A DNA stretch of 64,000 bases from Salmonella enterica subsp. houtenae serovar Houten (GCA_900478215.1 LS483478.1:124001-188000); one strand, 5' to 3'; shown: positions 1 to 9,301, counted from the first letter of the stretch. Notes: generated from the letters alone by a model not told the origin. A program made the numbers and translations.

Positions 1-523
1 CCATGAGTACTGCGACGTCATGGGCCGCGTAGATATTATTACCGGTACGCTGGGCAAAGCGTTAGGCGGCGCATCCGGCGGCTATACCGCGGCGCGTAAA
101 GAGGTCGTTGAGTGGCTGCGTCAGCGTTCCCGCCCATATCTGTTCTCCAATTCACTGGCGCCGGCGATCGTGGCGGCTTCTATTAAAGTGTTAGAGATGG
201 TGGAAGCGGGCGCAGAACTGCGCGATCGCTTGTGGGCGAACGCGCGACAGTTCCGTGAACAGATGTCTGCCGCGGGATTTACGCTGGCAGGCGCGGATCA
301 CGCCATCATCCCGGTAATGCTGGGAGATGCGGTTGTCGCGCAGAAATTTGCCCGCGAACTGCAAAAAGAGGGCATTTACGTTACCGGTTTCTTCTATCCG
401 GTCGTACCAAAAGGTCAGGCGCGTATTCGTACCCAAATGTCTGCGGCGCATACGCCTGAGCAAATTACGCGTGCGGTAGATGCGTTCACGCGTATTGGTA
501 AACAACTGGGCGTGATTGCCTGA
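1..523 (+). CDS. kbl: 2-amino-3-ketobutyrate CoA ligase, 3' part
   Basis: Kbl cleaves 2-amino-3-ketobutyrate with CoA to glycine and acetyl-CoA, the second step of threonine breakdown after Tdh. Only the C-terminal part is present (about 174 of roughly 398 residues); the frame is open from base 2 (His-Glu-Tyr-Cys-Asp) and runs off the left edge. The PLP-lysine motif TGTLGKALGG is visible near the start, followed by the small C-terminal domain of alpha-oxoamine synthases. The stop lies 9 bases before tdh, so the two genes form an operon. Identification rests on near identity to E. coli Kbl and on the neighbour. Confidence 0.97.
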   Translation, partial: HEYCDVMGRVDIITGTLGKALGGASGGYTAARKEVVEWLRQRSRPYLFSNSLAPAIVAASIKVLEMVEAGAELRDRLWANARQFREQMSAAGFTLAGADHAIIPVMLGDAVVAQKFARELQKEGIYVTGFFYPVVPKGQARIRTQMSAAHTPEQITRAVDAFTRIGKQLGVIA

Positions 524-532
524 GGATGTAAG

Positions 533-1558
533 ATGAAAGCGTTATCCAAACTGAAAGCGGAAGAGGGCATCTGGATGACTGACGTTCCGGAACCGGAAGT
601 CGGCCATAACGATTTGCTAATTAAAATCCGTAAAACAGCCATCTGCGGCACTGACGTTCACATCTATAATTGGGATGAATGGTCGCAAAAAACCATCCCG
701 GTTCCGATGGTCGTGGGGCATGAATATGTCGGCGAAGTGGTCGGCATCGGTCAGGAAGTGAAAGGATTTAAAATCGGCGATCGCGTCTCCGGCGAAGGTC
801 ACATCACCTGCGGTCATTGCCGCAACTGCCGCGGCGGTCGCACTCACCTGTGCCGCAACACCACCGGCGTGGGCGTCAACCGTCCCGGCTGCTTTGCGGA
901 ATACCTGGTCATCCCGGCGTTTAACGCGTTTAAAATCCCGGATAACATTTCTGATGATTTAGCCTCTATTTTCGACCCGTTTGGTAATGCGGTGCATACG
1001 GCGTTGTCTTTTGATCTGGTGGGCGAAGATGTTCTGGTATCGGGGGCGGGGCCAATCGGCGTAATGGCCGCCGCGGTAGCGAAACATGTCGGCGCGCGTC
1101 ATGTGGTGATTACTGACGTCAATGAATACCGTCTGGAGCTGGCGCGTAAAATGGGCGTCACCCGCGCGGTCAACGTCGCGAAACAGAGCCTGACCGACGT
1201 CATGGCGGAGCTGGGAATGACCGAAGGGTTCGATGTGGGGCTGGAGATGTCCGGCGCGCCGCCAGCGTTTCGTACCATGCTGGACACCATGAATCACGGC
1301 GGCCGTATTGCGATGCTGGGCATTCCGCCGTCAGATATGTCTATCGACTGGACAAAAGTCATTTTTAAAGGGTTGTTCATTAAAGGTATTTATGGCCGTG
1401 AGATGTTCGAAACGTGGTACAAAATGGCGGCGCTGATCCAGTCCGGTCTGGATCTGTCACCGATTATCACCCATCGTTTCTCTATCGATGATTTCCAGAA
1501 AGGTTTTGACGCCATGCGTTCAGGCCAGTCAGGAAAAGTCATTCTGAGCTGGGATTAA
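533..1558 (+). CDS. tdh: L-threonine 3-dehydrogenase
   Basis: Tdh oxidises L-threonine to 2-amino-3-ketobutyrate with NAD+. The 341-residue length is normal. It is a zinc medium-chain dehydrogenase: catalytic zinc ligands lie in CGTDVH (Cys38) and GHEYVG (His63-Glu64), and the structural-zinc cysteines in CGHCRNCRGGRTHLC (about 93-107). The Rossmann loop GAGPIGVMAAA is near residue 165. It follows kbl by 9 bases and is its operon partner. Two hairpins follow the stop, the second a good terminator. Confidence 0.98.
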   Translation: MKALSKLKAEEGIWMTDVPEPEVGHNDLLIKIRKTAICGTDVHIYNWDEWSQKTIPVPMVVGHEYVGEVVGIGQEVKGFKIGDRVSGEGHITCGHCRNCRGGRTHLCRNTTGVGVNRPGCFAEYLVIPAFNAFKIPDNISDDLASIFDPFGNAVHTALSFDLVGEDVLVSGAGPIGVMAAAVAKHVGARHVVITDVNEYRLELARKMGVTRAVNVAKQSLTDVMAELGMTEGFDVGLEMSGAPPAFRTMLDTMNHGGRIAMLGIPPSDMSIDWTKVIFKGLFIKGIYGREMFETWYKMAALIQSGLDLSPIITHRFSIDDFQKGFDAMRSGQSGKVILSWD

Positions 1559-1567
1559 TATGCGTAG

Positions 1568-1592
1568 AGACCCGATGATATTTATCGGGTCT
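1568..1592 (+). terminator. Hairpin just after tdh
   Basis: A 9-bp inverted repeat (AGACCCGAT / ATCGGGTCT) begins about 10 bases after the tdh stop. No T-run follows, so it is more likely a stabilising 3' hairpin or first pause site than the main terminator. Confidence 0.5.
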
Positions 1593-1609
1593 GGGATACA
1601 TTTCATCGT

Positions 1610-1640
1610 AAAAGGTTGGTGTCATTCACCAACCTTTTTT
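1610..1640 (+). terminator. Rho-independent terminator of kbl-tdh
   Basis: Stem AAAAGGTTGGTG / CACCAACCTTTT with a 5-base loop, followed by a T-run. This is a classic intrinsic terminator for the kbl-tdh operon. Confidence 0.9.
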
Positions 1641-1784
1641 GTTAGGGAAAATCTGGAAAGCCGTAAAGAATTGTCATGGTCATCAAGCATTCGTAATTGC
1701 GCTTTAATCTTATTTTACTCGCTAACGTAACGCTCTACTCTGAGTTTTGTGCCTGCTTTTTTACTGGGGAAATAAATGATGACG

Positions 1785-1818
1785 GCTTAATAGTTTCTTA
1801 ATGGAGCCCCGGTATAAA
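1785..1818 (+). promoter_or_regulatory. Candidate PHO box and -10 of waaH
   Basis: Two 7-base direct repeats, GCTTAAT and TCTTAAT, are separated by 4 bases (1785-1802). This 7-4-7 geometry is that of a PHO box, and it ends 10 bases before a -10-like TATAAA (1813-1818). PhoB boxes normally replace the -35 at this distance. E. coli waaH (yibD) is PhoB controlled. The repeat match to the CTGTCAT consensus is only partial. The gap 1559-1852 holds this site plus the tdh hairpins. Confidence 0.45.
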
Positions 1819-1852
1819 GGTAGGGTAAATTGAGGTTTTTCTGGTAATCGTT

Positions 1853-2887
1853 ATGAAAAATAGTAAAACCAAAGTGAGCGTCATTATCCCGTTATATAAT
1901 GCGGGCGCTGATTTTAATGCTTGCATGGCGTCGTTAATCGCGCAAACGTGGACAACGCTGGAAATTATTATTGTGAATGATGGATCGACGGATCAATCCG
2001 TTGAAATAGCAAAATATTACGCGGAACATTACCCGCATGTTCGGTTGCTTCATCAGGCTAATTCTGGCGCATCTGTTGCTCGTAACCTCGGCTTGCAAAC
2101 GGCGACCGGCGATTACATCGCCTTTGTTGATGCGGATGATCTGGTCTACCCGAAGATGTATGAAACGCTGATGACCATGGCGCTTAACGACGATCTGGAC
2201 GTTGCGCAGTGTAATGCGGACTGGTGTGTACGTAAAACCGGGCACGCCTGGCAATCTATTCCGACCGATCGTCTGCGTTCCACCGGCATATTAAGCGGGC
2301 CGGATTGGTTACGTATGGCGCTGGCCTCGCGGCGCTGGACGCATGTTGTCTGGATGGGCGTTTATCGACGCGCGCTGATTATCGATAACAATATTACTTT
2401 TGTTCCCGGGCTGCATCATCAGGATATATTATGGTCGACGGAAGTGATGTTTAACGCCACGCGCGTACGTTATACCGAACAATCATTATATAAATATTTC
2501 TTGCATGATAATTCGGTAAGCCGTTTGCAAAGACAAGGTAATAAAAATCTTAATTATCAGCGGCATTATATTAAAATTACGCGCTTATTAGAAAAGCTCA
2601 ATCGTGATTATGCCCGTTGTATTCCGATTTACCCGGAGTTTCGCCAGCAAATTACCTGGGAAGCGTTACGCGTTTGTCATGCGGTGCGTAAAGAATCCGA
2701 TATTGTGACCCGCCAGCGTATGATTGCCGAAATTTTTACTTCGGGCATGTATAGACGGATGATTGCTAACGTCCGCAGCGCGAAAGCGGCTTACCAGACG
2801 CTGCTCTGGTCTTTCCGGCTGTGGCAATGGCGCGACAAAACCTTGTCGCACCATCGTATTGCCCGTAAGGCGCTCAATCTGTCTTAG
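1853..2887 (+). CDS. waaH: LPS core glycosyltransferase WaaH (YibD)
   Basis: A family 2 glycosyltransferase of 344 residues. The N-terminal GT-A nucleotide-binding segment SVIIPLYNAGADF (about 9-21), VNDGSTDQS and the metal-binding DADD (about 98-101) are intact. In E. coli WaaH adds glucuronic acid to heptose III of the LPS inner core during phosphate starvation; the same role is inferred. The protein is cytoplasmic or peripheral, with no signal peptide. The gene is monocistronic. Its last 14 bases overlap the end of the convergent yibQ. A PHO-box-like element lies upstream. Confidence 0.9.
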   Translation: MKNSKTKVSVIIPLYNAGADFNACMASLIAQTWTTLEIIIVNDGSTDQSVEIAKYYAEHYPHVRLLHQANSGASVARNLGLQTATGDYIAFVDADDLVYPKMYETLMTMALNDDLDVAQCNADWCVRKTGHAWQSIPTDRLRSTGILSGPDWLRMALASRRWTHVVWMGVYRRALIIDNNITFVPGLHHQDILWSTEVMFNATRVRYTEQSLYKYFLHDNSVSRLQRQGNKNLNYQRHYIKITRLLEKLNRDYARCIPIYPEFRQQITWEALRVCHAVRKESDIVTRQRMIAEIFTSGMYRRMIANVRSAKAAYQTLLWSFRLWQWRDKTLSHHRIARKALNLS

Positions 2888-3836
2888 CGCTCACGTTTTT
2901 AGGCGCGGCGATTTTCCCCCAACCTTGCCACTGATGCTGAAACCAGGCAACCACGGAACTTTGCGTAATGCTCTCGCCGATGACGCTGAAAAAGCGCGTA
3001 GCGTAGACCGGTTGCAGCGGTTTTTTCGGCTTACACAGCTTCACGCCGCGAAAGGGATTGCGCGGCGCGTCAATTTTCTGCGGCGTCAAATCAGGTCGAG
3101 ACGTATCTACCTGCGGTTCGTTGAGCAGGTTGCTTGGGCGTACCAGGGTGATATCCGCCGGCAGACGATAAACCATCTGTTGCAGCACGCGAACCGTTGC
3201 CGGATGCGGATGACCAATCGCGATAGCGGAACCGTTGCGACGGGCCAGTTCGATAGCGCGAGTAAACTGACGGCGGATATCCGCCTCGTTTTGGCTATCG
3301 TCGAGGAACACTTTACGCTTGATCACTTTCACACCCGTACCGGATGCCGCGCGCATCGCCTGGCTATTGCCAATCGTCATGCTGTCGAGAAAATAGAGAT
3401 TGTAATGTTCCAGCGCCTGCATCACTTTTTGCATACCGAACAGGCTGGAAGTCATTGCGCTGCCCATGTGGTTATTCAGCCCGACGGCATACGGCACGTT
3501 GTTTACCGCCTCGCGGATAATGCGCTCGATCTCATCGCTGCTCATGTCTGGTCGCAGCGTATCCTTCTCCAGCGGCTGTTTGCTTAGCGGCGCCATCGGC
3601 AGATGGATTAACACCTCATGCCCGCTATTGTGCGCTTTAGTCGCCATTTCGCGCGCGTGCGGCGCGTTGGGCAGTACGGCGACGGAGATGTTTGGCGGCA
3701 GCGCCAGAACCTGATTTTCTGTGTGCGGGCGATAGCCAAAATCATCAATCACGATGGCGAGCTTGCCGGCGAAAACGGGATGTGCAAACGCCAGCAAAGT
3801 GGCCAGCGTGAGAATGGTGCGACGAAACTGAGGCAA
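2874..3836 (-). CDS. yibQ: Divergent polysaccharide deacetylase family protein YibQ
   Basis: A 320-residue protein of the divergent polysaccharide deacetylase family. It starts with a signal peptide (MPQFRRTILTLATLLAFAHPVFAG, cleavage near residue 23) and then IVIDDFGYR, the NodB-like metal-site region (Asp-Asp). Substrate and activity are unproven in E. coli. It is the last gene of gpmM-envC-yibQ, starting 3 bases after the envC stop, so a link to periplasmic peptidoglycan or envelope carbohydrate is inferred. The tail after about residue 240 (Pro/Lys rich) is poorly conserved. Confidence 0.9.
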   Translation of the reverse strand: MPQFRRTILTLATLLAFAHPVFAGKLAIVIDDFGYRPHTENQVLALPPNISVAVLPNAPHAREMATKAHNSGHEVLIHLPMAPLSKQPLEKDTLRPDMSSDEIERIIREAVNNVPYAVGLNNHMGSAMTSSLFGMQKVMQALEHYNLYFLDSMTIGNSQAMRAASGTGVKVIKRKVFLDDSQNEADIRRQFTRAIELARRNGSAIAIGHPHPATVRVLQQMVYRLPADITLVRPSNLLNEPQVDTSRPDLTPQKIDAPRNPFRGVKLCKPKKPLQPVYATRFFSVIGESITQSSVVAWFQHQWQGWGKIAAPKNVSAKTD

Positions 3837-3839
3837 AAC

Positions 3840-5123
3840 TTATCTTCCCAACCACGGCTGTGGATTGACGGCCTGACCCTGGCGACGAATTTCGAAATAA
3901 AGCGAGGGTCTGCCCTGACCGCCGCTACTGCCCACAAGGGCGATAGGTTGTCCGGCGCGCACCTGCGCGCCTACGCTGACCAGCGCGCTCTGGTTATAGC
4001 CGTAAAGACTCATATCGCCTTTACCATGCTCCACGACCACGACCAGGCCATAGCCTTGCAGCCAGTCCGCCAGAATCACCCTGCCGTCGGCGATGGCTTT
4101 GACCTCGGTGCCTTCCGACGCGCCGATCACCATCCCCTTCCAACGTAGCTCACCCTGCAGCCGTTCGCCATAGCGATGCAATATCGGGCCGCGTACTGGC
4201 CAGTATGCCTGACCGCGAGGCGCGCCCAGGCCGCCGGTGCGGGACATTAGCGAACGCTCGCTTTCAGTCGGTTTATAGGTGCTGCCTTTACGCGAGGCTT
4301 CCTGCTGCTTGTCGCGTACCGCCTGCGCTTCGCGGGCTTCACGCTCCGCTCGCGCTTTGGCCGCCGCTTCCGCCCGCGCAATACTGTTGCGCAGGCGTGA
4401 TTCGTTGGCGCGCAGTTCACTTAACTGTTGCTGGCCTTGCTGAATAGACGACTCCAGTCCGGCAAGCGTTTTCTTACGTTCATTACGCGCCTGCTCCAGC
4501 TTTGCCTGCTGAGCGCGCTGTTCATACAGCAACGTTTGTTGCTGGCTTTGCTTCTCTTCCAGCTCGGCTTTTTGCGTGGCGACCTGTTCGCGAGTCTGTT
4601 TCAGTTCGGCGATAGTCTCCTGACGCGCCTGGTTCAGATAGCCAAAGTAGGCCTGCAGGCGCTGCCCGCGCTGGCTCTCTTCTCCGCTAAGAATAAGCTG
4701 AATGCCGGTGTGTTCGCCCTGGCGGAAAGCGGCGTCCAACTGCGCGGCGAGATTACGCTCCTGGCTGGCTTTTTGCTGCTCCAGTTTGGCAATTGAGGCG
4801 TTCATCTCATCAATTTGCGCGTTTAACTGATCCAGAGTGCTTTGCGTTTCGCGCAGCTTACGCGCTGCGGCCGAGATGGCCTCTTCCTGGACTTTAAGTT
4901 GTGCCAGAAGGCTGGCGCGTTGCTGCTGCTGCTGGCGTACGGCGCGTTCTTTCGCGGCGATATCGGCCTGAATAGATTTGAGCTGGTCACGGTCATCCGC
5001 GTGGGCGGAAAAGGCGCACAACAATACGCCAGCGCTAAGTACGCTGGCGTAGAACAAAGGCCTGACTGAAAACGTTCTTCGTTTCACGGCCTGTTGAATG
5101 GTGTTAATCGCCTTTCCCCTCAT
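3840..5123 (-). CDS. envC: Murein hydrolase activator EnvC
   Basis: EnvC is a periplasmic protein recruited by FtsEX that activates the amidases AmiA and AmiB at the septum. The protein has 427 residues. An N-terminal signal segment (SVLSAGVLLCAFSAHA, cleaved near residue 42) is followed by a long Gln/Glu-rich coiled coil (about 45-285) and a C-terminal LytM/M23 domain (about 305-427). The LytM domain is degenerate, as in E. coli EnvC: the HxH zinc site is not seen (KGDMSLYGYNQS, SLYFEIRRQGQAVNP). The N-terminus is about 8 residues longer than I recall for E. coli. Nine bases separate it from gpmM. Confidence 0.96.
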   Translation of the reverse strand: MRGKAINTIQQAVKRRTFSVRPLFYASVLSAGVLLCAFSAHADDRDQLKSIQADIAAKERAVRQQQQQRASLLAQLKVQEEAISAAARKLRETQSTLDQLNAQIDEMNASIAKLEQQKASQERNLAAQLDAAFRQGEHTGIQLILSGEESQRGQRLQAYFGYLNQARQETIAELKQTREQVATQKAELEEKQSQQQTLLYEQRAQQAKLEQARNERKKTLAGLESSIQQGQQQLSELRANESRLRNSIARAEAAAKARAEREAREAQAVRDKQQEASRKGSTYKPTESERSLMSRTGGLGAPRGQAYWPVRGPILHRYGERLQGELRWKGMVIGASEGTEVKAIADGRVILADWLQGYGLVVVVEHGKGDMSLYGYNQSALVSVGAQVRAGQPIALVGSSGGQGRPSLYFEIRRQGQAVNPQPWLGR

Positions 5124-5132
5124 GGGGAGGGA

Positions 5133-6677
5133 TTATTCCACGATGAACAGCGGCTTACCAGTCATCTCTTGCGGGATTTCCATCCCCATCAGCGACAGCA
5201 TGGTCGGCGCAATGTCTGAAAGTTTGCCGCCTTCGACCGCCTTCACGTTTTTCTCGCCGACATAAATCAGCGGCACCGGCAGGTTGGTGTGGGCGGTATG
5301 CGCCTGACCAGTCGCCGGATCGCGCATCTGCTCCGCGTTGCCGTGGTCCGCGGTAATCAACAGTTGGCCACCCACGGACTCAACCGCTTTCGTCACCTGT
5401 TCAATGCAGTTATCCAACGCTTCCACCGCTTTGATGGCGGCTTCCATCACGCCGGTATGACCGACCATATCGCCGTTTGGATAGTTACAAATGATGGTGT
5501 CGTACTTACCGCTTTCGATCGCCGCGACCAATTTTTCAGTCAATTCTGCAGAGCTCATTTCCGGTTGCAGGTCATAAGTGGCCACTTTCGGCGAGTTGAT
5601 CAGGATGCGCTCTTCGCCAGCAAACGGTTCTTCTACGCCGCCATTAAAGAAAAAGGTTACGTGCGCATATTTTTCCGTTTCGGAAATACGCAGTTGGGTT
5701 TTATCGTTTTTCGCCATCCACTCGCCGAACGTGTTCGCCAGAGAAGCTGGCGGGTAAGCTACGACGGTTTTGATATCGGCGGCGTATTCGGTCAGCATCA
5801 CGAAGTTCAGATTAACCACTTTCTTACGTGCAAAGCCGTCGAAATCAGCGTTAACGAAAGCGCGGGTAATTTCGCGCGCGCGGTCAGCGCGGAAGTTCAT
5901 GAAAATCAGCGTGTCGCCGTTTTCCATCGCCGCATCAGCCTGGCCCTCGGCGCGGATAACGGTCGCTTTGACAAACTCATCGTTTTCATCACGAGCGTAA
6001 GCGGCCTGCAGGCCAGCCACAGCGGTATCCGCCTGGAATTCGCCCTGGGCCAGAGTCATCAGATCATACGCTTTTTCCACGCGATCCCAACGGTTGTCGC
6101 GGTCCATAGCGTAGTAACGACCGACGATAGACGCAACGCGGCCTTTGCCCAGCGCGGCGAATTTGTCTTCGAATTTTTTCAACGAGGCTTCAGCGCTGCG
6201 CGGCGGCGTGTCGCGACCATCGAGGAAGGCGTGCAGATAGATTTTTTCTGCGCCGCGCTCTGCGGCCAGCTCCACCATCGCCATAATGTGATCTTCGTGG
6301 CTGTGGACGCCGCCCGCGGACAGCAGACCCATAATATGCACCGCTTTACCGGCGTTTTTCGCCTGGTCTACCGCATTGGTCAGGACCGGGTTAGCGAAGA
6401 AAGTACGTTCTTTAATTTCAACGTCCAGACGCGTCAGGTCCTGATAAACGATGCGGCCTGCGCCCAGGTTAACATGGCCCACTTCGGAGTTGCCCATCTG
6501 GCGGTCAGGCAGGCCCACTTCCAGACCGGATGCATCGATCAGGGTGTGCGGACGTTTTGCCCACAGAGCATCCATCACCGGAGTTTTGGCGTTTAAGATG
6601 GCGTTATCCTGCTGTTCTTCACGGTAGCCGTAGCCATCCAGAATCACCAGTACCATAGGTTTTTTAGAAACCGACAT
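5133..6677 (-). CDS. gpmM: 2,3-bisphosphoglycerate-independent phosphoglycerate mutase
   Basis: Interconverts 3- and 2-phosphoglycerate in glycolysis; a manganese enzyme of the alkaline phosphatase superfamily. The chosen start gives 514 residues (MSVSKKPMVLVILDGYG), matching E. coli; the open frame extends 9 codons further but without homology. Visible motifs are the metal site VILDGYG, the phospho-serine motif MGNSEVGHVNLGAGRI (Ser about 64), HSHEDH, and the C-terminal ITADHGNAEQM. First gene of the gpmM-envC-yibQ operon. Confidence 0.97.
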   Translation of the reverse strand: MSVSKKPMVLVILDGYGYREEQQDNAILNAKTPVMDALWAKRPHTLIDASGLEVGLPDRQMGNSEVGHVNLGAGRIVYQDLTRLDVEIKERTFFANPVLTNAVDQAKNAGKAVHIMGLLSAGGVHSHEDHIMAMVELAAERGAEKIYLHAFLDGRDTPPRSAEASLKKFEDKFAALGKGRVASIVGRYYAMDRDNRWDRVEKAYDLMTLAQGEFQADTAVAGLQAAYARDENDEFVKATVIRAEGQADAAMENGDTLIFMNFRADRAREITRAFVNADFDGFARKKVVNLNFVMLTEYAADIKTVVAYPPASLANTFGEWMAKNDKTQLRISETEKYAHVTFFFNGGVEEPFAGEERILINSPKVATYDLQPEMSSAELTEKLVAAIESGKYDTIICNYPNGDMVGHTGVMEAAIKAVEALDNCIEQVTKAVESVGGQLLITADHGNAEQMRDPATGQAHTAHTNLPVPLIYVGEKNVKAVEGGKLSDIAPTMLSLMGMEIPQEMTGKPLFIVE

Positions 6678-6924
6678 TGCGACAACCTCATACTCAATAG
6701 ACAAAATAATTGCGTAATTTTACTACAGCTGAATCGATAAAATAGCCTCAGAAGATCAAAGAAAGGGATCGCGTTGGCGTGAGAAGGCAAGTAATGGCGC
6801 GATTTTTTTTCGTAGCGCCCCGCAAAAATGCATTCCAGTGCACGCTCTGGCTGTATTTGCGCCACTGCGCAGGTATACTCCTTTCCTGGTTTTTTAATCA
6901 CTACGTCGGGAGTTGTTACCCCCC

Positions 6925-7356
6925 ATGCAAGAAATTATGCAATTTGTTGGCCGTCATCCCATACTGAGTATCGCCTGGATTGCGTTACTGGTGGCGGTTT
7001 TATTTACCACGTTCAAAGGTCTGACTTCAAAAGTTAAGGTGATTACACGCGGCGAAGCCACGCGCCTTATCAATAAAGAGGACGCCGTTGTTGTGGATTT
7101 ACGTCAACGTGACGATTTCCGTAAAGGCCATATCGCTGGCGCGACCAATTTGCTGCCGAGCGAAATCAAAGCCAACAATGTTGGCGAACTGGAAAAGCAC
7201 AAAGACAAGCCGATTATCGTGGTCGACGGTTCTGGTATGCAGTGCCAGGAGTCCGCTAACGCGCTGACAAAAGCCGGCTTTGAAAAGGTCTTTGTGTTGA
7301 AAGAAGGCGTAGCAGGCTGGAGCGGCGAGAATCTGCCTCTGGTGCGCGGTAAGTAA
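6925..7356 (+). CDS. yibN: Membrane-anchored rhodanese-like protein YibN
   Basis: 143 residues from MQEIMQFVGRH, the start matching E. coli; four upstream in-frame codons are rejected. One N-terminal membrane helix (about 12-30) anchors a single rhodanese domain (about 38-140). The active-loop cysteine is present in DGSGMQCQES, so the domain may be catalytic for persulfide transfer. E. coli YibN has been linked to the membrane protein insertion and secretion machinery; here it lies upstream of grxC and secB. Physiological substrate unknown. Confidence 0.93.
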   Translation: MQEIMQFVGRHPILSIAWIALLVAVLFTTFKGLTSKVKVITRGEATRLINKEDAVVVDLRQRDDFRKGHIAGATNLLPSEIKANNVGELEKHKDKPIIVVDGSGMQCQESANALTKAGFEKVFVLKEGVAGWSGENLPLVRGK

Positions 7357-7442
7357 TTACCCATCGTTTTCATGACGCAAGGGGAATGACTTGCCCTTGC
7401 TTCGATATGAGATCCATCGGGTAAAAAAACAGGAGCGAAGTC

Positions 7443-7694
7443 ATGGCCAATATTGAAATCTATACCAAAGCAACCTGCCCGTTTTGCCATCGTGCAAAAG
7501 CGCTGTTAGACAGCAAGGGCGTGAGTTTCCAGGAAATTGCGATTGACGGCGACGCCGTGAAGCGTGAAGAGATGATCAAACGTAGTGGCCGAACGACGGT
7601 TCCGCAAATTTTTATTGATGCACAGCACATTGGCGGTTGTGACGACTTGTATGCGCTGGATGCGCGTGGTGGACTGGATCCGCTGTTGCGTTAA
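7443..7694 (+). CDS. grxC: Glutaredoxin 3
   Basis: An 83-residue glutathione-dependent disulfide reductase. It has the thioredoxin-fold start IEIYTKATCPFCHRAK, cis-proline motif TTVPQIF, and GSH-binding IGGCDD. The active site reads CPFC, whereas E. coli Grx3 has CPYC, a conservative but unusual change. A Shine-Dalgarno AGGAG lies just before the ATG. It sits between yibN and secB, all in the same direction. Confidence 0.96.
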   Translation: MANIEIYTKATCPFCHRAKALLDSKGVSFQEIAIDGDAVKREEMIKRSGRTTVPQIFIDAQHIGGCDDLYALDARGGLDPLLR

Positions 7695-7737
7695 GGCGTA
7701 CTCAAGTATTTAAGGACAACACTAAAGGGTTTTACAC

Positions 7738-8205
7738 ATGTCAGAACAAAATAACACTGAAATGGCTTTCCAGATCCAACGCATCTATACCAAGGATGTT
7801 TCTTTCGAAGCGCCAAACGCACCGCATGTTTTCCAGAAAGATTGGCAGCCAGAGGTTAAACTGGATCTTGATACGGCATCTTCCCAACTGGCGGATGACG
7901 TTTATGAAGTTGTGCTGCGTGTTACCGTAACGGCTTCCCTGGGGGAAGAAACCGCGTTCCTGTGCGAAGTTCAGCAGGCCGGTATTTTCTCCATCAGCGG
8001 TATTGAAGGTACTCAGATGGCGCATTGCCTGGGCGCATACTGCCCGAACATTCTGTTCCCGTATGCCCGTGAATGCATCACCAGCCTGGTTTCACGCGGT
8101 ACGTTCCCGCAACTGAACCTTGCGCCGGTCAATTTTGATGCGCTGTTCATGAACTATTTGCAGCAGCAGGCTGGCGAAGGTACTGAAGAACATCAGGATG
8201 CCTGA
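7738..8205 (+). CDS. secB: Protein-export chaperone SecB
   Basis: A 155-residue cytosolic tetrameric chaperone that holds preproteins unfolded and hands them to SecA. It is nearly identical to E. coli SecB, with [19 protein letters not shown] at the N-terminus and [17 protein letters not shown] before the acidic tail. The TGA stop shares one base with the gpsA start (TGATG), so the two are translationally coupled. Confidence 0.98.
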
Positions 8206-9224
8206 TGAACCAAAGTAATGCGTCAATGACAGTCATCGGTGCCGGCTCGTACGGCACCGCTCTTGCCATCACTCTGGCGAGAAACGGCCACCAGGTTGTC
8301 CTGTGGGGCCACGACCCAAAACATATCGCGACCCTGGAGCACGATCGCTGCAATGTCGCGTTCCTTCCCGATGTGCCTTTTCCCGATACGTTACACCTGG
8401 AAAGCGATTTAGCAACCGCGCTGGCGGCCAGTCGTAACATTCTGGTGGTGGTGCCAAGCCATGTTTTCAGTGACGTGCTGCGGCAGATTAAACCGCTGAT
8501 GCGTCCGGATGCGCGTCTGGTATGGGCGACCAAAGGCCTGGAAGCGGAGACGGGACGCCTGTTGCAGGATGTCGCTCGTGAGGCGTTAGGCGATCAAATC
8601 CCGCTGGCGGTGATTTCCGGCCCGACGTTCGCTAAAGAGCTGGCGGCGGGTTTGCCGACGGCAATCTCTCTGGCCTCAACCGATGAGACCTTTGCCGACG
8701 ATCTCCAGCAACTGTTGCACTGCGGAAAAAGTTTTCGCGTCTATATCAATGCGGATTTTATCGGCGTGCAGCTTGGCGGCGCGGTGAAAAACGTGATTGC
8801 GATTGGCGCGGGGATGTCTGACGGCATCGGCTTCGGCGCGAACGCCCGCACGGCGCTAATCACGCGTGGGCTGACAGAAATGTCGCGGCTTGGCGCAGCG
8901 CTTGGCGCCGATCCCGCCACCTTTATGGGGATGGCGGGCTTAGGCGATCTGGTGCTGACCTGTACCGACAACCAGTCGCGCAACCGCCGCTTTGGCATGA
9001 TGCTTGGTCAGGGCATGGACGTTAAAGGCGCGCAGGATAAGATTGGCCAGGTGGTCGAAGGCTATCGCAATACGAAAGAAGTTCGTGAATTGGCGCACCG
9101 TTTTGGTGTTGAAATGCCAATAACCGAGGAAATTTATCAAGTATTGTATTGCGGAAAAAACGCGCGCGAGGCAGCATTAACGTTATTAGGTCGCGCCCGC
9201 AAGGAAGAGCTGAGTCGCCACTAG
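8205..9224 (+). CDS. gpsA: Glycerol-3-phosphate dehydrogenase [NAD(P)+]
   Basis: Reduces dihydroxyacetone phosphate to sn-glycerol 3-phosphate for phospholipid synthesis. 339 residues. NAD(P)-binding motif [10 protein letters not shown] (about 12-21), catalytic-lysine region [13 protein letters not shown], and substrate loop [11 protein letters not shown] are all visible. It overlaps secB by one base. A strong hairpin follows before cysE, so cysE may be partly separate. Confidence 0.98.
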
Positions 9225-9245
9225 CCGTAAGGAACTGTTTGCATA

Positions 9246-9282
9246 AACGACCCAACCCGCACAGAACGGGTTGGTCGTTTTC
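9246..9282 (+). terminator. Terminator or attenuator hairpin between gpsA and cysE
   Basis: A perfect 14-bp stem (AACGACCCAACCCG with its complement) with a 7-base loop and a short T-run. It is likely an intrinsic terminator that reduces read-through from secB-gpsA into cysE. Confidence 0.8.
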
Positions 9283-9301
9283 TGTCCGCCTGGAGTAAGC
9301 C

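Noticed and set aside
2763..3587. 274-residue plus-strand frame over the waaH end and yibQ
   Set aside because: Antisense to yibQ, which has a signal peptide and family motifs; the plus-strand translation shows none.
3840..4250. EnvC LytM domain as an active zinc peptidase
   Set aside because: The zinc-ligand HxH is not seen; it is degenerate as in other EnvC proteins, which act as activators.
5289..6596. 435-residue open frame on the plus strand opposite gpmM
   Set aside because: It mirrors the conserved gpmM coding sequence in codon-phase-related antisense and has no recognisable domain; long antisense frames are common in GC-rich conserved genes.
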